Source: Nitrospirota bacterium
GTDB lineage: Bacteria > Nitrospirota > Thermodesulfovibrionia > UBA6902
Assembly (NCBI GenBank): GCA_016234115.1
Contig: JACRHD010000019.1
Coordinates: forward strand, 170,007 to 234,006
DNA length: 64,000 nucleotides
Reading direction: 5' to 3'
The position numbers were made by a program, and so were the translations under genes. Under the pieces are notes generated by a model. It saw only the letters and a list, made by a program, of their open reading frames with translations, was not told the DNA's origin and made no database searches. Positions 42,066 to 51,324 of the stretch are shown in pieces. Position 1 is the first letter of the stretch; every line of letters begins with the position of its first letter.

Positions 42066-42437
42066 TTAGTCCCACCCGTCATGGCGGTGCCACCTGTCCC
42101 ATCTCCAGTCGTGGTCATGACGGCACCATTGCTCATGATGTCCTCTTCTATGGTCCCATCCTCTGTGACCCGGTTTGACAATTATTATCTTTGTCCTTTC
42201 GACGTACCTGTCTGAAGGATATCCCCGGCTGTAGTACGCGGGATAAGTCACATATTGCTCTCCGGAATAAACAATTCTTTTCTCTACGACCCTCGTGACG
42301 GGCTGCTCAACAAAGGTTAGCGATCCTGAAAACACGACCGCTGGTCCACCGTGCATTGCCTCGGCCCTGCCATACCCCGCAAGCAGAAAACCCGCGGTCA
42401 GAATCAGAGTTGCCATTATTGTTATGATCTTTTTCAT
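42066..42437 (-). CDS. Exported His/Arg/Trp-rich small protein
   Basis: 123 residues from ATG 42437, which has AGGAGGT seven bases ahead. A signal peptide (KKIITIMATLILTAGFLLAGYGRAEA) precedes a central segment and a C-terminal tail very rich in His, Arg, Trp and Asp (HRRGHHEQWC, HDHDWRWDRWHRHDGWD). The tail could bind transition metals. A two-component system starts ~1.8 kb away, and direct repeats resembling an OmpR-family site lie upstream of this gene (42626-42653). No known family is recognised. Confidence 0.75.
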   Translation of the reverse strand: MKKIITIMATLILTAGFLLAGYGRAEAMHGGPAVVFSGSLTFVEQPVTRVVEKRIVYSGEQYVTYPAYYSRGYPSDRYVERTKIIIVKPGHRGWDHRRGHHEQWCRHDHDWRWDRWHRHDGWD

Positions 42438-42541
42438 GTTGTTACCTCCTGTTCGTTCATATTCATCAGGCCCATGGTTCGACAAGCTCGCCATGACTTC
42501 TCACCCCTGGGCCTGTCTATGGGTAAGCTTGCCCGGCGCAT
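42434..42541 (-). CDS. Possible 35-residue leader peptide
   Basis: ATG 42541 lies 11 bases after GGAGG of a near-perfect Shine-Dalgarno (AAAGGAGGTGATGA, minus strand). The frame runs 35 codons (MRRASLPIDRPRGEK...) to a TGA overlapping the ATG of the His-rich protein by four bases, an arrangement typical of coupling. Against it: the middle contains a dispersed palindrome (CAGGCCCA...TGGGCCTG), and no homologue is known to me. Confidence 0.3.
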   Translation of the reverse strand: MRRASLPIDRPRGEKSWRACRTMGLMNMNEQEVTT

Positions 42542-42910
42542 CCGCGTCATCACCTCCTTTCACACCGAATAAATTCATCTCTCTGTACCTTCTGATTTAA
42601 GAATACCGGAAAGATATGAATTGACTGCGAAGGGATTGTGAAGAAATGTGAAGGGCATTGGAGCTCCGCTCCAACGGCAGGGGCAAGGGGCAAGGGTCCG
42701 TGGTCAAGGGAAAGACGTATACCGGGCGCAAAGGGGAGGCTGTGGAGGAATTTCTATACGACACCTTTTCAAAAAAAACCTTTACAGGACATAACGAATT
42801 GAATTATTAAAGAAACAAAAGAGCGCAGAAGCAATAATGTAAAATGGTGTTTGTCGATTATAGAAATTCTGGAGCAGGCTCCCCTTTGCGCCTGTAAAGA
42901 TGTTAAACGG
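42542..42910. other. Intergenic region upstream of the His-rich gene
   Basis: Holds a possible regulator site (42626-42653), a TATTCT -10-like element just downstream of it on the minus strand, and a GGGGCAA repeat (42678-42720). No convincing gene is present up to the sensor kinase stop. Confidence 0.4.
42626..42653. promoter_or_regulatory. Three direct TG[CT]GAAG repeats, candidate OmpR/PhoB-type box
   Basis: TGCGAAG (42626), TGTGAAG (42637) and TGTGAAG (42647) have a period of 11 and 10 bases, one DNA turn, as bound by OmpR-family dimers. They lie ~190 bases upstream of the His-rich protein and point to regulation by the response regulator at 44250-44951. Sequence evidence only. Confidence 0.4.
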
Positions 42911-44257
42911 CTAATGCGGCAGAAACACCGTAAACGTGGAGCCCTTGCCGTATTCACTCCGCGCCTCTATCCTGCCGGAGTGGGCCTCGACGAGTTCTTT
43001 GACTATGGCGAGGCCGAGGCCGAGGCCGCCGTCGCGGCCCCTGTAGAACCGTTCAAAAATGAACGGCAGGTTTTCCTCCTTTATTCCGCTTCCGTTGTCC
43101 GTGACCTTCAGGACTATTTCCTCTTTCTTCCGCTCCGCACTGATCAGGACGCGCCCCCCTGACCCTGAGGCATTCAGCGCATTGTTGAGGAGATTCAGGA
43201 CTACCTGGCTGAGCCTTTCGGGATCGGCGTTTGCGACGAGCCCCTCTTCGCAACGGACCTCAAGCCCGACCCCTTTGTCCTGAAAGGTCTTTCCGAACCT
43301 TTCCGCTATGTTATTCAGAAAAGGCATAAGTTCAAAGCGCTGTTTCCTCAGCGTGAGGATGCTCGCCTCCGCCTGGGCGAGGTCTTCGATCCTCTCTATG
43401 ATGTTCCTTAATCTTCCAATCTCGTCATACAGGGATTCAAGGTGTTCTTTATCCATGGGGATGAACCCGTCCATCATGCCTTCGAGCTCGCCCCGGACTA
43501 TGCTCAGCGGCGTCCTCAGCTCATGTGCTATATTCGACGTCAGTTTTTTCCTCAGAGACTCCTGCGTCTGGAGCGTCCGGGCCATCATGTTGAAGGCCTC
43601 TGAAAGCCTGCTGATTTCGTCTTTGCCGGTAATCGCGACCCGTTTTTTGAGATTGCCCTCCCTTATCGCCGTAACGCCTTCCGTAAGCCTTTTCAGGGGG
43701 CTTGTCAGCTTTTTTGAGAATACCAGACTGAGGATGATCGAGCTTCCGCCCAATAACAGGAGTGAAAGAAAAAGCATCGTATCGGAGCGATGAATAAAGA
43801 CGTCTTCTTTCTTGGGCCTGAGAGGACTGACATCGAGCTGCCCGATTTCCCTGCCGCCTAAGAAAAGGGTGTAGGGGACATACCTGTCGCTGCCTACTGT
43901 CTCCATGAGCTCGGAGATCGCCGCGACCCTTTTTTTAATCAGCGGCGACAGCGCCTTGACGGCGCCTTCCGTATCGATTATCAGGACGCCGTCCGTGTCG
44001 TAAAGCCTTGCCCTGAATCCTAACATGAGCGCCCAGACAATATCTTCGGAGACCTTCTCCTCTTCCCATCCGGAATATTTCTCGTAGGCGCTCTCCATCG
44101 ACGCGGTCACCCAGTAGACCCTGTCTTCCATTTCACCCTCGAGGTATTTTCTGAAATCGGAAAGCATTAGTTCACGCAGAAGAAGCGCCGATGACAGCGC
44201 GACGAGAGAAACGGCGATAAGGAGGAGAAAAAACTTTATCCGGAGGTCCTTAACCAT
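42911..44257 (-). CDS. HAMP sensor histidine kinase
   Basis: 448 residues: helix at ~8-28, periplasmic domain, second helix at ~175-197, HAMP domain, HisKA box SNIAHELRTPLSIV, and ATPase boxes NLLNNALNASGSGG, DNGSGIKEENLPFIFERFYRG and GLGLGLAIVKELV. The periplasmic domain has no known sensor signature. It overlaps the response regulator gene by eight bases, so the pair is co-translated. Confidence 0.93.
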   Translation of the reverse strand: MVKDLRIKFFLLLIAVSLVALSSALLLRELMLSDFRKYLEGEMEDRVYWVTASMESAYEKYSGWEEEKVSEDIVWALMLGFRARLYDTDGVLIIDTEGAVKALSPLIKKRVAAISELMETVGSDRYVPYTLFLGGREIGQLDVSPLRPKKEDVFIHRSDTMLFLSLLLLGGSSIILSLVFSKKLTSPLKRLTEGVTAIREGNLKKRVAITGKDEISRLSEAFNMMARTLQTQESLRKKLTSNIAHELRTPLSIVRGELEGMMDGFIPMDKEHLESLYDEIGRLRNIIERIEDLAQAEASILTLRKQRFELMPFLNNIAERFGKTFQDKGVGLEVRCEEGLVANADPERLSQVVLNLLNNALNASGSGGRVLISAERKKEEIVLKVTDNGSGIKEENLPFIFERFYRGRDGGLGLGLAIVKELVEAHSGRIEARSEYGKGSTFTVFLPH

Positions 44258-44951
44258 CTTTAGCGCCCGAGAACCTGTACCCGACGCCGTAGATGGTGAG
44301 GATGAAGGAAGGGTTCCGTGGGTCGTCCTCTATTTTATGACGTACATTCTTGATATGGGCGTCTATGCTTCTGTCATATCCCTCGAACTGATACCCCAGG
44401 GCCTTTTCAATAAGCTCCTCCCTCGTAAAGACCTTGCCCGGGTAAGACGCAAGGGTATACAGCAGCCTGAATTCCGTAGGGGTCATGCTTACCGTGAGGC
44501 CTTTCTTCTTCACTTCGTACGTGCGGCTGTCGATCAGCAGCGCCCCGTTGTTGAAACTCACCGGGGCCGCGGAATCCGCATCTCCTTTGCCGGCCCTCTT
44601 AAGAACGGCCTTTACCCTGTATACCAGTTCCCTCGGACTGAAGGGTTTGACTACATAATCGTCCGCCCCGAGGGCAAACCCCGCGACCCTTTCTTCTTCG
44701 GAGGATTTCGAGGTAAGCATGATGATAGGGAAATCCCCCTGCTCCCTAAGCGTCCGGCACACCTCTTCTCCGCTTATATCAGGCAGCATTAAATCCAGTA
44801 TAACGGCCAGCGGCGTCTCTTTCATGGCCGAGTCTAAGGCGTCCCTGCCTTTTTCAGCATGAACAACCCTGTATCCCGAGCCTTCGAGGTAGGCCTTTAC
44901 GACCGCCGCTATTTTCCTGTCGTCTTCCACGAGAAGGATGGAGTTGATCAA
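44250..44951 (-). CDS. OmpR-family response regulator
   Basis: 233 residues: receiver domain with acidic pocket (EDD) and phosphoacceptor Asp53 (VILDLMLPDISGEE), and winged-helix domain (MTPTEFRLLYTLASYPGKVFTREELIEKALGYQFEGYDRSIDAHIKNVRHKI). Encoded four bases after accA and overlapping the kinase gene. Likely phosphorylated by that kinase; the repeats at 42626 are a candidate target. Confidence 0.93.
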   Translation of the reverse strand: MINSILLVEDDRKIAAVVKAYLEGSGYRVVHAEKGRDALDSAMKETPLAVILDLMLPDISGEEVCRTLREQGDFPIIMLTSKSSEEERVAGFALGADDYVVKPFSPRELVYRVKAVLKRAGKGDADSAAPVSFNNGALLIDSRTYEVKKKGLTVSMTPTEFRLLYTLASYPGKVFTREELIEKALGYQFEGYDRSIDAHIKNVRHKIEDDPRNPSFILTIYGVGYRFSGAKDG

Positions 44952-44954
44952 GTC

Positions 44955-45932
44955 TTACCCTTCTTCTTCAGCCGCCCCCATTGATCTGAACTTGCGATAT
45001 CTTTCCCCGATCAGGTCGTCGACTGTTTTGTTCTTCAGCCCGGTGATATGCTGCTTGAGGACCCTTTCAACAGCCTTCGCCGTTTCCTGCCAATCCCTGT
45101 GAGCTCCCCCGACCGGCTCAGGTATTATTTCGTCTATTATGCCCATGCCGTACAGGTCCTGGGCCGTCATCTTCAGGGCGTCCGAGGCCTTTTCATACTC
45201 AGCCTGACCCACCTCAGTGCCGTTTCTCTTCCATAAAATCGCCGCGCAGCCCTCAGGCGAAATTACTGAATATACGGAATGTTCCATCATAAGCACCGAG
45301 TCTCCGACCGCGAGCGCAAGCGCCCCGCCGCTGCCTCCTTCTCCGATTATGGTAGCGATAACAGGGACTTTAAGCGTAAACATGTCCAGCAGGTTTCTTG
45401 CAATCGCCTCCGCCTGTCCCCTTTCTTCCGCCCCGATTCCGGGATAGGCCCCCGGGGTATCGATAAACGTGAGGACCGGATTGCCGAACCGCTCCGCAAG
45501 CTTCATTATCCTCAGCGCCTTTCTGTAACCCTCGGGATGGGGCTGGCCGAAGTTCCTTACGATCCTCTCTTTTGTCGTCCTTCCCTTCTGGTGGCCTATC
45601 ACTGCCACATTCTCCCCCTGAAAGCTCGCGAATCCGGCCACGATCGAGGGGTCGTCCCCGAAGCCCCTGTCTCCGTGCAATTCAATGAAGTCATCCATAA
45701 GAAGTTTAATATAATCGAGCGTATAAGGCCGTTCGGGGTGGCGGGCGATGAGGGTCTTCTGCCAGGGGGTTATCTTTGAAAATATATCGGCCCGCAGGTC
45801 CTTCGCCTTTTTTTCGAGCTTCTTAATCTCCGAGGTTATATTCATGTCCTTGCCGTCGGCAAGGCGCTTGAGTTCTTCTATCTTGTTCTCCAGCTCCGCA
45901 ACCGGGCGTTCAAAATCAAGGTAATAGTGCAT
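44955..45932 (-). CDS. accA: Acetyl-CoA carboxylase carboxyltransferase subunit alpha
   Basis: 325 residues, close to the usual ~320. [35 protein letters not shown] [65 protein letters not shown] and [15 protein letters not shown] are AccA hallmarks. Together with AccD it transfers carboxyl from biotin to acetyl-CoA for fatty acid synthesis. It lies downstream of dnaE, a common order, separated by a palindromic repeat. Confidence 0.97.
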   Translation of the reverse strand: MHYYLDFERPVAELENKIEELKRLADGKDMNITSEIKKLEKKAKDLRADIFSKITPWQKTLIARHPERPYTLDYIKLLMDDFIELHGDRGFGDDPSIVAGFASFQGENVAVIGHQKGRTTKERIVRNFGQPHPEGYRKALRIMKLAERFGNPVLTFIDTPGAYPGIGAEERGQAEAIARNLLDMFTLKVPVIATIIGEGGSGGALALAVGDSVLMMEHSVYSVISPEGCAAILWKRNGTEVGQAEYEKASDALKMTAQDLYGMGIIDEIIPEPVGGAHRDWQETAKAVERVLKQHITGLKNKTVDDLIGERYRKFRSMGAAEEEG

Positions 45933-45949
45933 TTATGCTCCGCTTAATT

Positions 45950-46049
45950 TATAAATTCCCCTCTTCGTAAAAGAGGGGTCAGGGGAGATTTTTTGAAGAA
46001 TTTTATTTCCAAAATCCCCCCTCGCCCCCCTTTTACAAAGGAGGGATAA
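45950..46049. repeat. CCCCT/AGGGG palindromic repeat between dnaE and accA
   Basis: TTCCCCTCTTCGTAAAAGAGGGG, an AT-rich spacer, then AAAATCCCCCCTCGCCCCCC and TTTTACAAAGGAGGG. The same family (AAATCCCCC...AAAGGGGG) is inserted in the coding sequence at 57434-57521. Confidence 0.8.
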
Positions 46050-46067
46050 AACTCTCAACTCATAACT

Positions 46068-49000
46068 CTAATTCAACGTCGCCGTTCCTTCTCCCAGGAG
46101 TCCCTCCGCTTCCAGGACCAGTTCGGGCGACGGCTTTACGGACGTTCCGGTCTTCAGGACAGTCTCCCATTTCTGCGGGGAGACTATCTTCAGATAGACC
46201 GGGCAATCGCCCGCGTGCCTTGAAAATATCTCGTTCAGCTTCGGCAGCGCCTCAGGGTCCACCGCGCTGTGCAAGGTCAATATAAACGACTTATATTGGG
46301 GAGACGCAGGGGTCGTTCCGCCGTTGGTCCGGCTGCCGGTCCGGCCGTTTCTGCCTCTGCCGTTTTCACCCCGGGAATTGCCGCAGGTCTTCAGTTCCTT
46401 CGCCAGATTGCCCTCATCGATCGGAAATATTTTTTTTGCGACGACCTTCAGCCCTTTGTCGGTCTTTTCCGTATACCCCGCAATAACGACCGGGAGTCCC
46501 TGCGACACTATATCCTGCGCATCCCTGTAAACATCCGGAAACACGATGACCTCAACGGTCCCGTACAGGTCTTCCGCCGTGATGTACGCCATTAGGTCCT
46601 TGCTCCTGGTCTGGATCTGTTTCAGGTCCCTCACGAGCCCGCCGATATTGACGTCGCTTTTTTCTTCCATGTCCTGCAGCTCATGCGTCGGGGTTATGGA
46701 AAGCTCCGCAAATTTGTCCCGGTACTTGTTCAGGGGATGGCCCGTGATATAAAAGCCCAGCGCCTCCTTTTCCATCATGAGCCGCGTGTCTTCATCCCAT
46801 TCGTCGACTTCCGTCATCATCGGAGGCGCCGACTGCTGCATCCCGAACATGCTCTCCTGCCCCGAGTTTTTCTCTTTGTGAAAACGCGCAGCGGCGTCCA
46901 TGAGCGACGGCAGATTGAACATCAACTGCGCGCGCTTGCCGAAAGAATCCAGGGCGCCGGCCTTGATAAGGCTTTCGATTACCTTCTTGTTGACCCGCCT
47001 CGAATCTGCCCTTGTGCAGAAATCAAAGAACGAGTCGAACCTGCCCCCGTTTCTTGTTTCGATTACGGCGTCTATGGCGGAGCCCCCGACCCCTTTCACG
47101 GCCTCCAGCCCGAAACGGATGGAATTTCCGATGACCCTGAATTCCCTCGTGCTTTCATTAATGTCCGGAGGCAGGATCTCAATACCCATGTCCCTGCACT
47201 CCCCGATAAAGGTCACCACCTTTGCGGTATTGTCCATGTCCGCGCTGAGGGAAGCTGCCATGAATTCAACCGGATAATGGGCCTTCAGAAAGGCCGTCTG
47301 ATACGCGATCAGCGCGTAAGCCGCCGAGTGGGACTTGTTGAACCCGTACTGGGCAAACTGGAGTATCAGGTTATAAAGAGTTTCGGCCTTCTTTTCGGAC
47401 ACCCTGTTCGCCTTCAGCCCCTCAATAAATGTGTTCTTCATTTTTTCCATCTCTTCGGGGTTCTTTCCGCCCATCGCCTTTCTGAGGATATCGGCCTGCG
47501 CGAGACTGAAATCGGCCAGCTTATGGGCCACCTCCATGACCTGCTCCTGGTAGAGGATTATCCCGTGGGTCTCTTTCAGGATATCGTCAAGCATGGGGAT
47601 ATTAAGCTTTGCCATGGACCCGGTCGGTTTCTTCCCGCCTTCCGGCGCGCCGCCCCTCTTGCCCTGTATAAATTCATCTACCATGCCGCTGCCGAGGGGC
47701 CCCGGTCTGTACAGCGCCACGAGGGCGATAAGGTCTTCGAATACATCAGGCCTGAGTTTTGAGAGCAGGTCCCTCATGCCTGAACTTTCAAGCTGGAATA
47801 TACCGGCGGTCTTTGCCGCGGTCAACAATTCAAAGGTCGCTTTGTCGTCAAGAGGGATATTTTTTATGGAGAAAGGTTTAGAGTCTTTTGCCGGGGGCTG
47901 ATCGCTGATCGCTGATTGCTGAGGCTGGTTTATTATCTTCTCCGCCTTGTCAATGATTGTCAGCGTCTTAAGTCCGAGGAAGTCGAACTTCAGCAGGCCG
48001 AGGTCTTTGATTGCGTCCATATCGAACTGCGTGGTTATCGCCTCTTCGTTGGGCGCCTTGAAAAGGGGAAGAAAATCAGTGAGCGGTTCCGGAGATATGA
48101 CAATGCCCGCTGCGTGAGTGGAGGCATGTCTCGAGATGCCTTCGAGCCTTTGCGCAACATCAAGCAGCTCCTTTATTTCGGGTCTGGTCTCGTACATCTC
48201 CTTCAGTTTGGGCTCCATGTCGAGCGCCGACTTAAGCGTGATCTTGGCGACCATGGGGACCAGTTTGGCCACCTTGTCCACCTCGGAATAGGGGATGTTC
48301 ATCGCCCTGCCTACGTCCCTTATAACAGCGCGGGCCTGCATGGTGCCGAACGTTATGATCTGCGCCACATGGTCCTTGCCGTATCGGTTCGACACGTAAT
48401 CGATGACCTCTCCGCGCCGGTCCATGCAGAAGTCCACGTCTATATCAGGCATGCTGACCCTTTCGGGGTTGAGGAACCTCTCAAAAAGAAGGCCGTATTT
48501 AATGGGGTCTATATCGGTAATGTCGAGGCCGTAGGCAACCAGGCTGCCTGCTGCAGAGCCCCTGCCGGGACCCACCGGGATATCTTTGCCTTTGGCATAA
48601 TTGATGAAATCGCACACAATCAGAAAGTAGGAAGAGAAGCCCATTTTCTCGATCATCGCGAGCTCGCTTTTCAGTCGTTCCGCATAGTGGTCCGGGATGC
48701 TGCCGCCGAGTTTTTTCCGCAGACCGTCTTCAGCGAGTCTTTCAAGATATTGCGTTACCTTTTCTCCGTCCGGGACTGTAAATTTAGGCAGCTTGAATTC
48801 GTTGAACCTGAAATCGAGATTGCATCTTTCCGCTATCCGTCTCGTATTCTCCACGGCTTCAGGCACATCACTGAAGGCGCTCATCATTTCCGCCGGGCTC
48901 TTGAAATAGAACGTGTCCTTTGAAAACCTCATCCGGTCCGCGTCATTCATCGTCTTGCCCGTCTGGATGCACAGAAGGACCTCATGGGCCTTGGCGTCTT

Positions 49001-49646
49001 CCCTGTTTAAATAGTGACAGTCATTCGTGGCGACCAGCGGTATATGCAGGTCCCTGCCCAATTCAATGAGCAGTCTGTTCACCTCCTCCTGTTCGGGCAG
49101 CTCGTTAGGCTGGATTTCCAGATAGAAGTTTTCGGCCCCTAAAATCTTTCTGTATTCGATCGCCGCTTCCCTTGCCCGGTCTGTCATTCCGGCCGAAAGA
49201 TAGTGGGGTATCTCGCCTTTAAGGCAGGCGGAAAGTCCGATAAGCCCGCCGCTGTACTGCGCGAGGATGTCCTTGTCGATCCGGGGCTTGTAATAAAAAC
49301 CTTCGAGGTAGGCCCTGCTTATGAGCCTGGAAAGGTTTCTGTAGCCGTCCATGTCTCTGCAAAGCAGGATGAGGTGATAGGCCGATTCGCCGGCCTCCGC
49401 GGCCCCGCCTTTGTCGAAGCGGCTCTTCGGGGCGATGTAGACCTCACATCCGATAATGGGTTTTAAGCCGGCTTTGGAGACCTTCTTGTAAAATTCCACC
49501 GCGCCGAACATGTTTCCATGATCGGTTATCGCAAGGGCGGCAAGATTAAACTCCTTTGCCTTCGCTATCACGTCATTTATTTTTATCGCTCCATCGAGCA
49601 AACTGTATTCGGTGTGGAGATGAAGCGGGGCATACCCGGAATGCAT
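46068..49646 (-). CDS. dnaE: DNA polymerase III subunit alpha
   Basis: 1192 residues, within the DnaE1 range. PHP domain at the N-terminus (HLHTEYSLLDGA, ITDHGNMFGAVEFYKK); polymerase palm with catalytic Asp residues in MPDIDVDF near residue 400; GPGRGSAAGSLVAY; fingers FNKSHSAAYALIAYQTAFLKAHYP; OB-fold domain near the C-terminus (VNIGGLVRDLKQIQTRSKDLMAYITAEDLYG). Two low-complexity inserts are present: QPQQSAISDQ (translated dispersed repeat, 47897-47926) and a Gly/Arg-rich linker, NGRGRNGRTGSRTNGG (~46315-46375). Essential replicative polymerase. Confidence 0.97.
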   Translation of the reverse strand: MHSGYAPLHLHTEYSLLDGAIKINDVIAKAKEFNLAALAITDHGNMFGAVEFYKKVSKAGLKPIIGCEVYIAPKSRFDKGGAAEAGESAYHLILLCRDMDGYRNLSRLISRAYLEGFYYKPRIDKDILAQYSGGLIGLSACLKGEIPHYLSAGMTDRAREAAIEYRKILGAENFYLEIQPNELPEQEEVNRLLIELGRDLHIPLVATNDCHYLNREDAKAHEVLLCIQTGKTMNDADRMRFSKDTFYFKSPAEMMSAFSDVPEAVENTRRIAERCNLDFRFNEFKLPKFTVPDGEKVTQYLERLAEDGLRKKLGGSIPDHYAERLKSELAMIEKMGFSSYFLIVCDFINYAKGKDIPVGPGRGSAAGSLVAYGLDITDIDPIKYGLLFERFLNPERVSMPDIDVDFCMDRRGEVIDYVSNRYGKDHVAQIITFGTMQARAVIRDVGRAMNIPYSEVDKVAKLVPMVAKITLKSALDMEPKLKEMYETRPEIKELLDVAQRLEGISRHASTHAAGIVISPEPLTDFLPLFKAPNEEAITTQFDMDAIKDLGLLKFDFLGLKTLTIIDKAEKIINQPQQSAISDQPPAKDSKPFSIKNIPLDDKATFELLTAAKTAGIFQLESSGMRDLLSKLRPDVFEDLIALVALYRPGPLGSGMVDEFIQGKRGGAPEGGKKPTGSMAKLNIPMLDDILKETHGIILYQEQVMEVAHKLADFSLAQADILRKAMGGKNPEEMEKMKNTFIEGLKANRVSEKKAETLYNLILQFAQYGFNKSHSAAYALIAYQTAFLKAHYPVEFMAASLSADMDNTAKVVTFIGECRDMGIEILPPDINESTREFRVIGNSIRFGLEAVKGVGGSAIDAVIETRNGGRFDSFFDFCTRADSRRVNKKVIESLIKAGALDSFGKRAQLMFNLPSLMDAAARFHKEKNSGQESMFGMQQSAPPMMTEVDEWDEDTRLMMEKEALGFYITGHPLNKYRDKFAELSITPTHELQDMEEKSDVNIGGLVRDLKQIQTRSKDLMAYITAEDLYGTVEVIVFPDVYRDAQDIVSQGLPVVIAGYTEKTDKGLKVVAKKIFPIDEGNLAKELKTCGNSRGENGRGRNGRTGSRTNGGTTPASPQYKSFILTLHSAVDPEALPKLNEIFSRHAGDCPVYLKIVSPQKWETVLKTGTSVKPSPELVLEAEGLLGEGTATLN
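47897..47926. repeat. GCTGATC tandem repeat inside dnaE
   Basis: GCTGATCGCTGATCGCTGATTGCTGAGGCTG matches the GATCAGC repeat family found at 36991 and 41486. It is translated in frame as QPQQSAISDQ between the palm and the conserved IPLDDKATFELL block. Confidence 0.7.
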
Positions 49647-49764
49647 GAGAAATTTTAGAACATTTCGACGTGTTTTTCAACGGATAAAAAAGCGGTGAAA
49701 AAAGCACAAAATATAATCTCCGGAATTGAGCGCCCTCCGATAAAAAGGGGGCGGCAGGGGAATA

Positions 49765-49795
49765 AATATCCCCTCTGACGGGCAGAGGGGATATT
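49765..49795 (-). terminator. Hairpin terminator downstream of the cold-shock gene
   Basis: Stem AATATCCCCTCTG (49765-49777) with CAGAGGGGATATT (49783-49795), 13 bp perfect, 5-nt loop, then TTATT on the minus strand. It lies ten bases after the cold-shock stop. Confidence 0.75.
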
Positions 49796-49804
49796 CAAGG
49801 TAAA

Positions 49805-50005
49805 TTACAGTTTCACTACATTAACTGCTTTAAGGCCTTTTGGTCCGTTTTCAGTATTAAAGCTGACTGAATCACCTTCAGCGAGGGATTTAAAACCGTC
49901 GCCGCTGATAGAAGAGTAATGGACGAAAACATCGGCGCCGTCTTCGCTTGATATAAAGCCGTAGCCCTTTGTTTCATTGAACCATTTTACTGTTCCTTTA
50001 GCCAT
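49805..50005 (-). CDS. Cold-shock domain protein (CspA family)
   Basis: 66 residues, one cold-shock domain. [30 protein letters not shown] contains RNP1 (KGYGFI) and RNP2 (VFVHY). It binds single-stranded nucleic acid and acts as an RNA chaperone. Hairpins flank it on both sides, so it is probably monocistronic. GGAGGT precedes the ATG. Confidence 0.97.
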   Translation of the reverse strand: MAKGTVKWFNETKGYGFISSEDGADVFVHYSSISGDGFKSLAEGDSVSFNTENGPKGLKAVNVVKL

Positions 50006-50056
50006 CTCTTACCTCCTTACTCATAGACTAAAGCTTCCGAACGCCTTGCACCTGAC

Positions 50057-50096
50057 AAAAAAAACCACAAAGTTTAAAGTCCTTGTGGTTTTTTAT
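50057..50096. terminator. Bidirectional intrinsic terminator
   Basis: AAAACCACAA (50061-50070) pairs with TTGTGGTTTT (50083-50092). Eight A's on one side and a T run on the other give a U tract in both directions. On the minus strand it would end the trpD transcript just ahead of the cold-shock gene. Confidence 0.8.
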
Positions 50097-50195
50097 TTAC
50101 GTACAAAAACTTCTGAAACTCCGCAAACATTATGTCATCTCACCGCGCGGCGTGTCAATGGAACTATAAGTTTATAAGTAAACCTTATATCATGC

Positions 50196-51206
50196 CTACG
50201 CGCTCCCGCAAAACGACCTGATCTCTTTCAGTTTATTCATCGCCGCGCCTGAATCTATCGCGTCCGCAGCGACCTTGACTGCGTCCCGAAGGCCTTCAGC
50301 CCTGCCTCCCACGACCAGCGCGGCGGCGGCGTTCATAATAACTATATCTCGCCTGGCGCCTCTTTCCCCTTTCAGGATATTGCTTGTTATCTTTGCGTTG
50401 TCCTGCGCCGTTCCGCCGGCAAGCTCGGATTTCCCGGCCCTTTCAAGCCCGAAGTCTTCGGGGGCCGTGAAATAGGTGCTGACATTTCCGTCCTTCAGCT
50501 CGGAAATTATAGTTTCCTCCGTTATTGTTATCTCATCCAGACCGTCTTTGCCGTGAACTACGAACGCATGTTTTACTCCTATATTTGCAAGCACCTGCGC
50601 CAGTTTCGCGGTAAGCCCTTCCTGAAAGACGCCCATCACCTGCCTTTCAGCGCCGGCGGGGTTGGTCAGCGGTCCCAGGATGTTGAATATTGTGCGTATG
50701 CCCATTTCCCTTCTCGGCCCGATCGCATATTTCATCGCCGGGTGAAAAAGGGGCGCAAACATGAAACCGAACCCCGTGGTCTCAAGGCATCTTTCCACCT
50801 TACCGGGCTCAAGGTCTATCTTTATACCCAGCGCCTCAAGCACATCTGCGCTCCCGCAACTGCTTGAGACCGAACGGTTGCCGTGCTTTGCAACCGGCAC
50901 ACCGCAGGCGGCCACGATAAGGGCGCTCGTGGTGGAAATATTGAAGGTATGGGACATGTCGCCGCCCGTACCGCAGGTGTCCACGGTATACATGGGGGCC
51001 TTTATTTTTGTGACCTTCTCGCGCATCACTTTTACGGCGCCCGTAATCTCTTCAACTGTTTCGCCTTTCATTCTCAACGCCGTCAAAAATGACGCGATCT
51101 GGGCATCCGTCGCATTGCCTTCCATGATGTCCTTCATGGCGCCGGTCATCTCGCTTTCAGTCAGATCTTTTCCGTGTGCCAGTATATTTATCGCCTCTTT
51201 GATCAT
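50196..51206 (-). CDS. trpD: Anthranilate phosphoribosyltransferase
   Basis: 336 residues, normal length. DTCGTGGDMSHTFNISTTSALIVAACGVPVAKHGNRSVSSSCGSADVLEALG holds the PRPP-binding GTGGD and the KHGNR and SSCGSAD motifs. It joins anthranilate to PRPP in tryptophan synthesis. No other trp gene is in the window; it stands alone upstream of the cold-shock gene and behind a palindromic repeat. Confidence 0.97.
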   Translation of the reverse strand: MIKEAINILAHGKDLTESEMTGAMKDIMEGNATDAQIASFLTALRMKGETVEEITGAVKVMREKVTKIKAPMYTVDTCGTGGDMSHTFNISTTSALIVAACGVPVAKHGNRSVSSSCGSADVLEALGIKIDLEPGKVERCLETTGFGFMFAPLFHPAMKYAIGPRREMGIRTIFNILGPLTNPAGAERQVMGVFQEGLTAKLAQVLANIGVKHAFVVHGKDGLDEITITEETIISELKDGNVSTYFTAPEDFGLERAGKSELAGGTAQDNAKITSNILKGERGARRDIVIMNAAAALVVGGRAEGLRDAVKVAADAIDSGAAMNKLKEIRSFCGSA

Positions 51207-51230
51207 CCCTTCCCTCTCACTCGAACTTTT

Positions 51231-51318
51231 CTACCACGGAGTCCACAGAGAAAAATAACAAAAATCTCTTTAGATATATAAAGTCTCTCTTCTGTGATCT
51301 CCGTGTCCTCTGTGGCTG
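51231..51318. repeat. CACAGAG palindromic repeat, relative of the 30241 element
   Basis: CCACGGAGTCCACAGAGAAAAA on the left faces CTGTGATCTCCGTG and CCTCTGTGG on the right, with AT-rich middle. It shares the CACAGAG/CTCTGTG ends of the larger element at 30241-30437. Confidence 0.7.
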
Positions 51319-51324
51319 ATTTTC

